Shown: piece after piece, positions 1 through 5,703 of the stretch
How the letters are laid out: each line of letters begins with the position of its first letter
Position numbering within the stretch: the stretch's first letter is position 1
Source of the DNA: Chloroflexota bacterium
GTDB taxonomy: Bacteria; Chloroflexota; Limnocylindria; Limnocylindrales; CSP1-4
Assembly: GCA_021785115.1 (NCBI GenBank)
Contig: JAJYGO010000064.1
Coordinates: forward strand, 1 to 6,630
Reading direction: 5' to 3'
Length of the DNA stretch: 6,630 bases
Notes under the pieces: model-generated
Told to the model about the DNA's origin: nothing
Databases searched by the model: none
What the model saw: only the letters and a program-made list of their open reading frames with translations
Translations under genes and position numbers: made by a program

Positions 1-331
1 GACCGTCGTCAGGCGGTACGCCAGCGTCATCGGGCTCCGGCCGGAGCACGCGGAGGAGTACCTCGGGCTCCATGCTGCGGTCTGGCCGGGCGTGCTCGCG
101 ACGATCACCGCCTGCAACATCCGGAACTACTCGATCTACCGCCACGGGGACCTGCTGTTCAGCTACTACGAGTACGTCGGCTCAGACTACGAGGCCGACA
201 TGGCTCGCATGGCCGAGGACCCGGAGACCCAGCGCTGGTGGGACGTCTGCAAGCCCTGCCAGCTCCAGACACCGGACGTGCGCCCCGGCGAGTGGTGGAC
301 GGCAATCCCCGAGGTGTTCCACCAGGACTAG
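1..331 (+). CDS. rhaM: L-rhamnose mutarotase family protein (5' end just outside window)
   Basis: Interconverts alpha and beta anomers of a 6-deoxy-hexose (L-rhamnose in E. coli RhaM; relatives act on L-fucose) in the cytoplasm. The frame is open from base 2 and gives 109 residues to the TAG at 329-331. Base 1 is G, which fits the last base of an ATG or GTG start, so probably only two bases are missing and the full protein would be about 110 aa, against 104 for E. coli RhaM. Family marks seen: the EHAEEYLGLH segment followed by VWP (Tyr at 59-61 and the His four residues on match the conserved Tyr/His pair of RhaM), NYSIYRHGDLLFSYYEY, and the QRWWDVC signature. A shorter GTG start at 92 would remove the catalytic Tyr/His and is unlikely. 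The LacI repressor gene follows 195 nt downstream on the same strand. The family call is firm; whether the substrate is rhamnose or fucose is open. Confidence 0.88.
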   Translation, partial: TVVRRYASVIGLRPEHAEEYLGLHAAVWPGVLATITACNIRNYSIYRHGDLLFSYYEYVGSDYEADMARMAEDPETQRWWDVCKPCQLQTPDVRPGEWWTAIPEVFHQD

Positions 332-401
332 GTCGGCTCGCGCGGCCTGCCCGCCGGGGCGTTCCGACACGCGGCCCATCTTCTCGCCACAGGGATCTCC
401 C

Positions 402-425
402 GTCGCGTGCGCCGAAGCACGCGGC
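402..425. promoter_or_regulatory. Inverted repeat in the rhaM-lacI spacer (possible hairpin or operator)
   Basis: In the 195-nt spacer 332-526, GCGTGC at 405-410 is mirrored by GCACGC at 417-422 around the 6-nt centre gccgaa. The pairing extends outward by C404-G423, a T-G wobble and G402-C425, making a 9-pair arm. No T-run follows, so it is not a classic intrinsic terminator. It lies 101 nt before the repressor start and could be an operator, a Rho-type processing hairpin or chance in GC-rich DNA. No other structure or promoter in this spacer could be supported. Confidence 0.25.
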
Positions 426-513
426 GCTGCGCACCGGGTCGCCGCAGCGGCTACATTCGTCGGCAGCGGCTGCTGCTGGCCCCGGCCCGCCTTGTGGACC
501 ACGCGCGGCGGCC

Positions 514-520
514 GAAGGAG
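514..520 (+). promoter_or_regulatory. Ribosome binding site of the LacI-type regulator
   Basis: GAAGGAG lies 6 nt before ATG 527. It fixes the start there rather than at the upstream in-frame GTG 407, whose 40 extra residues are Arg-rich and outside the LacI family fold. Confidence 0.75.
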
Positions 521-526
521 ACGTCG

Positions 527-1600
527 ATGAGATCGGTGGCACGGCCGCGCGGACGGGCGACCCTTCGCGACGTCGCGCGGCTTGCTGGCGTGTCCATCTC
601 GGTCGTTTCCCGAGAGCTCAACGGAGACCCGGTCCTCCGGGCGCGGGAGGAGACGCGCCAGCGGATCCAGGAGGCCGCCCGCGTCCTCGACTACACCCCG
701 AGCCTGGCGGGTCGCGCCCTCCGCACGGCTCGCGCATCGGCGATCTGCCTCATCGTCCCGCAGCTTGCGACCCCGGTGTTCGAGGAGCTGATCCGAGGCG
801 TCGAGGAGGCCAGCGAGCGGGCCGGTCTCCAGTTGTTCATCGGCAAGTTCGAGCGGCTCCGGCCGGGCGACCACCTCCTGCGGGAACTCGTCGGCCAGGG
901 GCGCGTCGACGGGTTCCTCGTCCAGCGCAGCGACGAGATCGACGTGCACGAGTTCACGGAGATCATGCGCGACAAGGTCCCGTTCATCCTGGTCAACAGC
1001 CGCGGATCGAAGCGGGGCTCCGTCGTGCTTGACGATGCAGCCGGCGGCCGCCTGGCGACGGAGCACCTGCTCGGGCTGGGCCATCGGGACATCGGGATGA
1101 TCGGCGGCGACGAGCACAGCTACACGGGCCGGGCCCGGGAGCAAGGGTTCCTCCAGGCGCTCAAGGCCGCGGGCATGCGGCGCCGGGCAAACTGGGTGCT
1201 GCGAGCCGGCTACTTCGCCAGGCCGGGCCACGATGCGGCTGTGCAGCTGCTCTCCAGCCCGCGGCGTCCGACCGCGGTCGTGGTGGCCAACCTGGTGGAG
1301 GCGATGGGCGTCCTCCAGGCGGCGCACGAGCTCGGGGTCGCCGTGCCGGAGCAGCTGTCCGTCGTGGCCATCCACGACGCGTGGCTCGCGGAGACCACCT
1401 GGCCGCCCCTCACCACCGTCCGGATGCCGATGCGCGAGCTGGGCGAGACGGCAGTGCAGCTCCTGACCCGGCGGCTGGAGGGCGGCAGCCCGACGGACGT
1501 CGTGGTGACGGAGCCCGCACCGGACCTGGTGGTCCGCTCCTCCACTGCGCCGCCGCCCCGGCGGGTGCTCCGCGTGCGTCGGCAGACCTCCGGGGCTTGA
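527..1600 (+). CDS. LacI-family transcriptional regulator
   Basis: DNA-binding repressor of 357 aa, a normal LacI length. Residues 11-58 form the N-terminal helix-turn-helix (TLRDVARLAGVSISVVSREL, then NGDPVLR and VLDYTP). The hinge follows at about 59-69 (SLAGRALRTAR, with the Leu that normally intercalates in the operator). Residues about 71-340 are the periplasmic-binding-protein-like effector domain. Typical marks there are DGFLVQRSDE, the VVLDDAAGGRLATEHLLGLG stretch, GHRDIGMIGG, and PPLTTVRMPMRELGETAVQLL near the end. The usual Asp-Asp of the late ligand loop reads HDAW here. Its place between rhaM and a convergent sugar-catabolism operon suggests a sugar or sugar-acid effector and control of those genes. 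That is inference; the ligand is not identifiable. The tail from about 342 is Arg/Pro-rich and poorly conserved in type. Confidence 0.93.
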   Translation: MRSVARPRGRATLRDVARLAGVSISVVSRELNGDPVLRAREETRQRIQEAARVLDYTPSLAGRALRTARASAICLIVPQLATPVFEELIRGVEEASERAGLQLFIGKFERLRPGDHLLRELVGQGRVDGFLVQRSDEIDVHEFTEIMRDKVPFILVNSRGSKRGSVVLDDAAGGRLATEHLLGLGHRDIGMIGGDEHSYTGRAREQGFLQALKAAGMRRRANWVLRAGYFARPGHDAAVQLLSSPRRPTAVVVANLVEAMGVLQAAHELGVAVPEQLSVVAIHDAWLAETTWPPLTTVRMPMRELGETAVQLLTRRLEGGSPTDVVVTEPAPDLVVRSSTAPPPRRVLRVRRQTSGA

Positions 1601-1627
1601 CCGCGGGCGGCTGCGGAGCCCACGCGG
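1601..1627. terminator. Possible hairpin between convergent genes
   Basis: In the 73-nt convergent spacer 1601-1673, directly after the repressor stop, CCGCG (1601-1605) pairs with CGCGG (1623-1627). An inner GGCT/AGCC stem (1609-1612 with 1617-1620) closes a GCGG tetraloop, leaving a small internal loop. A hairpin is expected between convergent genes, but there is no T-tract on either strand, so terminator function is only a suggestion. Confidence 0.25.
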
Positions 1628-1673
1628 GGCGAGGGCCGAGTCCGCGGCGTTGAGCCCGCTGGCCCCTGCCGGG

Positions 1674-2669
1674 TCAGAGCCCGTGCTCAGCGGGGACCAG
1701 CCGTCCCTCATCTTGGAGTCGCCGGAAGAACGCAACGGTCTGGGCGATCCCCTCCTTGATGGGCGTCACGGTCGCCGGGCCGACGGAGCCGAGACCCTCG
1801 GCCGAGATCTCATCGGGGAAGGGGAGCGGCGCCCCCTCGACGGTGATGAGGCCCGCACTGCCGGGAACCTGCTCCTCCACGAGGCGGACGAAGTCGTCGA
1901 GGTCGACCAACTCGCCCCCGAGGTTGAAGGCGTTCGCCCCCCGGAGCTCGCTGCGGCTGGCGGTGATCATCGTGCGAGCCACGTCGTCCGCGTACTGGAA
2001 CAGCGTGCGGCCGCTGAAGCCGATCGTGATCGGCCGACCGAGCACGGCCGCGAGGATCGCCTTCGACGGCGTGCTGGTGAGTCCCTGGTCCCGGCCGGGT
2101 CCGTAGACCGTCATCGGCCGCAGGCAGATGCTGGAGACGCCGTTGTCGAGCCAGTAGACCCGAGCATTGCCCTCGTTGGCCTGCTTGTACACGCCGTAGT
2201 GGTTGGTCGGATGCGCCGTGGCCTGCGCCTCCAGGCGGCCCGTGGCGGGGTCGGCATCCGCGGCGTCGAACATGCCCACGGATCCCGTGTACACGAACTG
2301 GTGGATCCGGTCGGCGCGACGCCGCACCGCCTCGAGCATGTTCACGGTGCCGACGACGTTGACCCGCGCGCCGAGGACGGGGTCCGCCCGGCAGAACGGG
2401 ACCTGCAGCGCGGCGAGGTGAATGACGTTGGTGATCCCGTGCTCGTCGAGGGCGGCCTCGACCGATGCCAGCTCGGTGATGTCGCCCGTGACGAAGGTGA
2501 TCCGTGCGAACTCCTCATCGGTGCACAGGTTGCGCACACGGCGGGGCGTGGCGGCGACGTCGAAGGCGACGACCGGCACGCCCTCGCGGGCGAGGTCACG
2601 GACGGTCCAAGCGCCGATGCAGCCCAGCGCGCCGGTGACGAGGAAGCGCTCACCCGTCGATCCCGTCAT
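1674..2669 (-). CDS. Extended-SDR NAD-dependent epimerase/dehydratase family protein
   Basis: Cytoplasmic NAD(P)-dependent sugar oxidoreductase or epimerase of 331 aa, a usual length for extended SDRs. The Rossmann motif TGALGCIG is at 12-19. Acidic Asp37 ends the second strand (VVAFDV), which favours NAD over NADP. GDIT at 62-65 and HLAALQ at 84-89 follow. TGS at 128-130 supplies the catalytic Ser/Thr, and Tyr158-Lys162 (YGVYK) is the YxxxK pair. LRPMTVYGPG at 183-192 is the substrate-side signature. ATG 2669 overlaps the TGA of the FAH gene as ATGA and has an AGGAGGTGA ribosome site 7 nt upstream, so it is translationally coupled to FAH. The reaction cannot be read from sequence. Pairing with FAH and an aldose dehydrogenase suggests oxidation or epimerisation of a sugar or sugar acid rather than envelope polysaccharide synthesis. 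Confidence 0.9.
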   Translation of the reverse strand: MTGSTGERFLVTGALGCIGAWTVRDLAREGVPVVAFDVAATPRRVRNLCTDEEFARITFVTGDITELASVEAALDEHGITNVIHLAALQVPFCRADPVLGARVNVVGTVNMLEAVRRRADRIHQFVYTGSVGMFDAADADPATGRLEAQATAHPTNHYGVYKQANEGNARVYWLDNGVSSICLRPMTVYGPGRDQGLTSTPSKAILAAVLGRPITIGFSGRTLFQYADDVARTMITASRSELRGANAFNLGGELVDLDDFVRLVEEQVPGSAGLITVEGAPLPFPDEISAEGLGSVGPATVTPIKEGIAQTVAFFRRLQDEGRLVPAEHGL

Positions 2670-3568
2670 TCGCGTGTCACCTCCTGTGCTGGTGTGAAAC
2701 GGCAGGTGTTGACCAGATCCCCGATGCCTTCGATGGACACGACCATCACGTCCCCGTCGCCGAGGAGGAGGGGAGGCTTCCGGAAGATCCCGACTCCGGC
2801 CGGCGTCCCGGTCGCGATGACGTCGCCCGGCAGGAGCGTGAACGCCTGCGAGCAGTGGCTGATGATCCTGGCCACGCCGTGGAACATCGATGACGTGCGG
2901 TCATCCTGAACCACGGCGCCGTTGACCGTGCAGGTGATCCGAAGGTCCCCTGGGTCGCCCAGCTCGTCTGGCGTCACGAGCCACGGCCCCATCGGGCAGA
3001 AGGTGTCGAGCGACTTGCCGCGCACCCACTGGCCGTCACCGAACTGGAGGTCCCGTGCGGTCACATCGTTGAGGCAGGTGTAGCCGAGCACGTAGTCCAG
3101 CGCCTCCGACTCGGCAACGCGCGAGGCCCGCCGGCCGATGACGACCCCCAGCTCCGCCTCGTAGTCGACCTGTGCCGTCAACGCCGGATCCCAGCGGACC
3201 TCCGCCCCGGAACCGACGACCGAGCTCGGGAACTTCGCGAAGACCAGGGGCGCCGCCGGGGCCGCAGTCCCCTCTTCGGCCGCATGGTCGGCGTAGTTGC
3301 GGCCGATCGCCACGATCTTGCCCGGCGCTGGCACGGGCGCGAGGAGGCGCACGGCGTCGAGTGGCACGCCAGATGACGGGTCCGATGACGCGGCCGCAGA
3401 CGCGGCCGCAGACGCGAGCTCTGCGACCAGCGGCTCCGGCGCCGCGAGCAGCCCGGCCATGTCCGACGGTGCATGCTCAGACAGGGCGTTGGCCGCGAAC
3501 ACCCGGCCGTCGATGACAATCCCGAGCCGCGGCGCCCCGGCCGGGTCCGCGAACGAGATCAGGCGCAC
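2666..3568 (-). CDS. Fumarylacetoacetate hydrolase (FAH) family protein
   Basis: Metal-dependent C-C hydrolase or hydratase acting on 2,4-diketo acids. In non-phosphorylative L-fucose/L-rhamnose routes a member cleaves the 2,4-diketo-3-deoxy acid to pyruvate and lactate. GTG 3568 is preferred (300 aa) because GGGAGGA lies 7 nt upstream; TTG 3589 would add 7 residues and place that site inside the gene. The N-terminal domain at 1-50 (VRLISFADPAGAPRLGIVIDGRV) and an Ala/Ser linker at 52-62 precede the catalytic domain at about 75-295. Motifs there are GRNYADHAAE at 89-98, DYEAELG with metal ligands Glu137 and Glu139, third ligand Asp168 in CLNDVTARDLQ, GKSLDTFCPMGPW from 184, and TGTPAGVG at 253-260. 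All key residues are present. It lies 80 nt after the aldo/keto reductase and overlaps the SDR start by 4 nt. The family is certain; the exact substrate is inferred. Confidence 0.92.
   Translation of the reverse strand: MRLISFADPAGAPRLGIVIDGRVFAANALSEHAPSDMAGLLAAPEPLVAELASAAASAAASSDPSSGVPLDAVRLLAPVPAPGKIVAIGRNYADHAAEEGTAAPAAPLVFAKFPSSVVGSGAEVRWDPALTAQVDYEAELGVVIGRRASRVAESEALDYVLGYTCLNDVTARDLQFGDGQWVRGKSLDTFCPMGPWLVTPDELGDPGDLRITCTVNGAVVQDDRTSSMFHGVARIISHCSQAFTLLPGDVIATGTPAGVGIFRKPPLLLGDGDVMVVSIEGIGDLVNTCRFTPAQEVTRE
2677..2685 (-). promoter_or_regulatory. Strong ribosome binding site of the extended SDR gene
   Basis: On the - strand this reads AGGAGGTGA, a near-perfect anti-16S match, 7 nt before ATG 2669. 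It lies inside the last codons of the FAH gene. With the ATGA overlap it indicates both coupling and strong independent initiation. Confidence 0.8.
3387..3416. repeat. 12-bp tandem repeat (2.5 copies) inside the FAH gene
   Basis: The unit gacgcggccgca occurs at 3387-3398 and 3399-3410, followed by gacgcg at 3411-3416. The period keeps frame and encodes the SAAASAAAS part of the linker between the FAH N-terminal domain and catalytic core. Slippage here would change linker length by four residues without breaking the frame. Confidence 0.85.
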
Positions 3569-3575
3569 TTTGTCG

Positions 3576-3582
3576 TCCTCCC
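3576..3582 (-). promoter_or_regulatory. Ribosome binding site deciding the FAH start
   Basis: On the - strand this reads GGGAGGA, 7 nt before GTG 3568. It selects that codon over TTG 3589, which lacks such a site at proper distance. Confidence 0.7.
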
Positions 3583-3648
3583 GTGCCAAGTTCGACGTCG
3601 TCCGGCGAGTCGGCGAGCACGCGCGCCCAGAGAGCCGTCAGCCATCGG

Positions 3649-4680
3649 TCAGGCCACTGGGACGGGCGCCGCGGCCGGGAGCAGTCCCTCCGCCTTGAGC
3701 TCCGCCCACAGGTTGTCCGGGACGCGCTCGGCGAACATCGCCGGATAGTCCTCGAGTTGAGCGATCGTCCGGACGCCGGCGACCATGCAGGCGACCGCCG
3801 GATGCGCGATCGCGAATTGGAGGGCGACCGCCTTCAGTGACACGCCATGCGACGCGGTGATGGCGGCCAGGCGCTCTACGCGTCGAAGGAGCTCCGAGTC
3901 GGCGGGCTGGTAATGGAATCGACCGCCCGGTGCCGGGTTGGCGAGGATCCCGCTGTTGAACACGCCCGCCACTTCGACGGCCACCCCGCGGCGCTCGCAG
4001 AGGGGCAGCAGTTCCGTGAGCGCGCCGTGCTCGAGGAGCGTGTAGCGACCGGCGACCAGCACGAGGTCGAGGTCGCAGCGCTCGACGAAGCGGGCCAGCA
4101 GCCCCGCCTGGTTCATGCCCACGCCGATCGCCCGCACGACGCCCTCGTCCCGCAGGCGACGCAAGGCCCGGTAGGCACCCCCGATGGCGGCCTCGACGTG
4201 ATTGTCCGGATCGTGGATCAGCAGGATATCCGCCCGGTCGAGCCCGAGGCGCTGGAGGCTCTCCTCCACCGACCTGAGCGTGCCATCGAAGGTGTAGTCG
4301 AAGACGGGCCGCACTGGAGGCGTCCCCTCCGGGTAGTAGAAGTCCTCCTTCCCGTCCACCGCCTGCCGGTCCACGTCCATATCGGCCGTGATGCGGTCCC
4401 GCGGGACGAGGCGGCGGCCGACTTTGGTGGACAGCACGAACGAGTCCCGCGGCCTCCCCGCCAGCGCGGTGCCGACGCGACGCTCGGCCACGCCGTAGCC
4501 ATACAGGGGCGCGACGTCGAAGTACCGGACCCCAAGGTCGTAGGCGCGGGCGACAGTGGCCACGGCATCCTCGTCCGCTACCGCCGCAAACAGCCCGCCG
4601 ATCGTCCCGGCGCCGAATCCCAGCCTCGTCACCCGGAGTCCCGTCCGCCCGAGCGGCACCAACTCGAAGGCCGGGTTCAA
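3649..4680 (-). CDS. Aldo/keto reductase, D-threo-aldose (L-fucose) 1-dehydrogenase type
   Basis: NAD(P)-dependent oxidation of an aldose such as L-fucose, D-arabinose or a related sugar to its 1,5-lactone, the entry step of a non-phosphorylative sugar route in the cytoplasm. TTG 4680 is chosen (343 aa) because GGGAGGA lies 7 nt upstream; the TTG at 4716 adds 12 unlikely residues. The TIM-barrel start is LVPLGRTGLRVTRLGFGAG. The AKR catalytic tetrad is visible: Asp55 (RYFDVAPLYGYG), Tyr60, Lys86 (STKVGR) and His156 (LLIHDPDNH). Subgroup marks are the insert around FYYPEGTPPVRPVFDYTFDG, GVVRAIGVGMNQ, LVAGRYTLLE, GVFNSGILA and the C-terminal LWAELKAEGLLP. It is the first gene after a 177-nt gap, so it probably leads the AKR-FAH-SDR operon. 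The AKR subgroup is clear; the preferred sugar is inferred from relatives. Confidence 0.9.
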   Translation of the reverse strand: MNPAFELVPLGRTGLRVTRLGFGAGTIGGLFAAVADEDAVATVARAYDLGVRYFDVAPLYGYGVAERRVGTALAGRPRDSFVLSTKVGRRLVPRDRITADMDVDRQAVDGKEDFYYPEGTPPVRPVFDYTFDGTLRSVEESLQRLGLDRADILLIHDPDNHVEAAIGGAYRALRRLRDEGVVRAIGVGMNQAGLLARFVERCDLDLVLVAGRYTLLEHGALTELLPLCERRGVAVEVAGVFNSGILANPAPGGRFHYQPADSELLRRVERLAAITASHGVSLKAVALQFAIAHPAVACMVAGVRTIAQLEDYPAMFAERVPDNLWAELKAEGLLPAAAPVPVA

Positions 4681-4687
4681 GCCTGCA

Positions 4688-4694
4688 TCCTCCC
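4688..4694 (-). promoter_or_regulatory. Ribosome binding site deciding the aldo/keto reductase start
   Basis: On the - strand this reads GGGAGGA, 7 nt before TTG 4680. Sequence and spacing match the FAH gene, which supports a TTG start in a region where the frame stays open further upstream. Confidence 0.7.
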
Positions 4695-4773
4695 TGCCGC
4701 CCTGCGAGCCGCCCAATCTACCCTCCGACCCCGCGCCGCCGCTCCGCTCGAGCCGCTGGCCGACTGGAGGTCT

Positions 4774-4791
4774 AGGATAAACGATTGTTCA
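4774..4791. promoter_or_regulatory. AT-rich candidate promoter/operator upstream of the catabolic operon
   Basis: In the 177-nt gap 4681-4857 this is the only AT-rich patch. GGATAAACGATTGTTC (4775-4790) is an imperfect dyad centred on C4782/G4783, with 5 of 8 symmetric pairs matching. A central CG flanked by A/T is the usual form of LacI-family operators. On the - strand it contains TATCCT (4779-4774), a 4/6 match to a -10 box about 94 nt before the aldo/keto reductase start. No convincing -35 box was found at 16-18 nt spacing. Promoter location here is plausible from context; repressor binding is inference. Confidence 0.4.
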
Positions 4792-4857
4792 GTCCCCTGC
4801 CGTCACCGCCAGACGCGGACGGGTCGGCTGCTATTCGGCCTGGGAGCGGCTGCGCGT

Positions 4858-5703
4858 TCAGAAGCCCCGAAGATCGGTGCTTGAACGACGCGGCAGCCCT
4901 TGCTGCGGGACCCGCTTGAGCACGATGTACTCGATCGCATTGGCGCGGCAGAACTCGCGCTTCTCCGGTTGGTCCCCGTCCTCGTTGACCACGTAGGTCG
5001 TGGGGCGAATGTGCTCGATCTCGGGGGCGGCGTCCATCCAGCCAGACCCGGTCGAGATGAGGCAGCGGTGGACGGCCCGGGCCGCCCCGACCATGTATCG
5101 GCGCTCCGCCTCAGGCTGGAGCGGGTGGCCGGGGCCTTTCAGGCGGGCCACGTTCCGGTCACTACCCACCACGACATACAGCTCGCCGTACACCGCCGCG
5201 TCCATGAAGAACCGAACGTGTCCGGAGTGGAACCAGTCATAGCAGCCGGTGACGACGACGCGACCCGGGCCGCCGGGCACCACAGGGTCCGTCGGGTCGA
5301 GCGGCGGGAACCCTGCGAGCTCCCCCTCGCCCACGACCTCGACGGGGAGGCCACGGCTCGCCGCCGCGTCTCTGAGCTGCGCCGTGCCCTCGCCCTCCCG
5401 CAGTACGAGCCGGTCGCCATGTCGGGCGAGGTCCGGGAGGACGTCCGCCACGGCTCGATCCACGATCTCAGCGCTGGCCACGCACCGGAGCGCCTGAGCG
5501 AGGAACAGGCGCTCGGCTGCCGGGAAATGGGGGGCGCTGCCAGTCGCACGCTCCAGCAGGGCGTCTGAGGGGATGCGCACGTGCACCGCGCCACGCCGGG
5601 CGGCTTCCTGCAGGAACCGGACGTCGGCCGACCCGAGGTTGTCCAGGCTGGCCGCGACGACGACGCGGCCGTGGGCATGTTGTAGCTCAGGCGCCGAGTT
5701 CAT
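4858..5703 (-). CDS. Nucleotidyltransferase (HxGH/cytidylyltransferase-like) with a degenerate N-terminal domain copy
   Basis: The active half probably transfers a nucleotidyl group from an NTP to a sugar phosphate or similar phosphate, giving an NDP-activated product. The protein has 281 aa. Residues 148-281 form a Rossmann-like nucleotidyltransferase domain with VVVTGCYDWFHSGH (HxGH at 159-162), VVVGSDRN at 177-184, AERRYMV at 199-205, VNEDGD at 239-244 and the C-terminal RRSSTDLRGF, a counterpart of the ISSTxIR-type signature. Residues 13-125 are a second copy of the same fold. Without gaps, 13-60 against 148-195 gives 17 identities by eye, but HSGH is replaced by GSAD, so this copy is probably inactive. 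ATG 5703 overlaps the TGA of the kinase gene (ATGA), so the two are coupled. AGGA abuts the start, a poor ribosome site that supports reinitiation. The substrate is unknown. Confidence 0.88.
   Translation of the reverse strand: MNSAPELQHAHGRVVVAASLDNLGSADVRFLQEAARRGAVHVRIPSDALLERATGSAPHFPAAERLFLAQALRCVASAEIVDRAVADVLPDLARHGDRLVLREGEGTAQLRDAAASRGLPVEVVGEGELAGFPPLDPTDPVVPGGPGRVVVTGCYDWFHSGHVRFFMDAAVYGELYVVVGSDRNVARLKGPGHPLQPEAERRYMVGAARAVHRCLISTGSGWMDAAPEIEHIRPTTYVVNEDGDQPEKREFCRANAIEYIVLKRVPQQGLPRRSSTDLRGF

Noticed and set aside
407..526. Longer GTG start for the LacI regulator
   Set aside because: It would add 40 Arg-rich residues before the helix-turn-helix; ATG 527 has GAAGGAG 6 nt upstream and gives the usual family length.
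72..530. 152-codon + strand frame overlapping rhaM, and a similar frame at 238-1032
   Set aside because: Both are in a different frame from rhaM and the LacI gene, are Ser/Thr/Arg/Pro-rich, and lack any motif.
182..1735. 517-codon open frame on the - strand opposite rhaM and the LacI gene
   Set aside because: It is antisense to two genes with clear family motifs. Its translation is Arg/Pro/Gly/Ala-rich with no recognisable domain; long antisense frames are expected at this GC content.
1650..2909. 419-codon open frame on the + strand opposite the extended SDR gene
   Set aside because: It is a shadow of the SDR and FAH genes, which carry intact catalytic motifs on the other strand; no domain in the shadow.
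4681..4857. Intrinsic terminator after the nucleotidyltransferase gene
   Set aside because: I found no GC stem followed by a T-run on the - strand in this gap, so read-through into the aldo/keto reductase operon cannot be excluded.
3847..4884. 345-codon open frame on the + strand opposite the aldo/keto reductase
   Set aside because: The reductase has a full catalytic tetrad and ribosome site; the opposite frame has composition typical of antisense GC-rich DNA.
4900..5568. 222-codon open frame on the + strand opposite the nucleotidyltransferase
   Set aside because: It is antisense to a gene with HxGH and internal domain repeat; no family resemblance.
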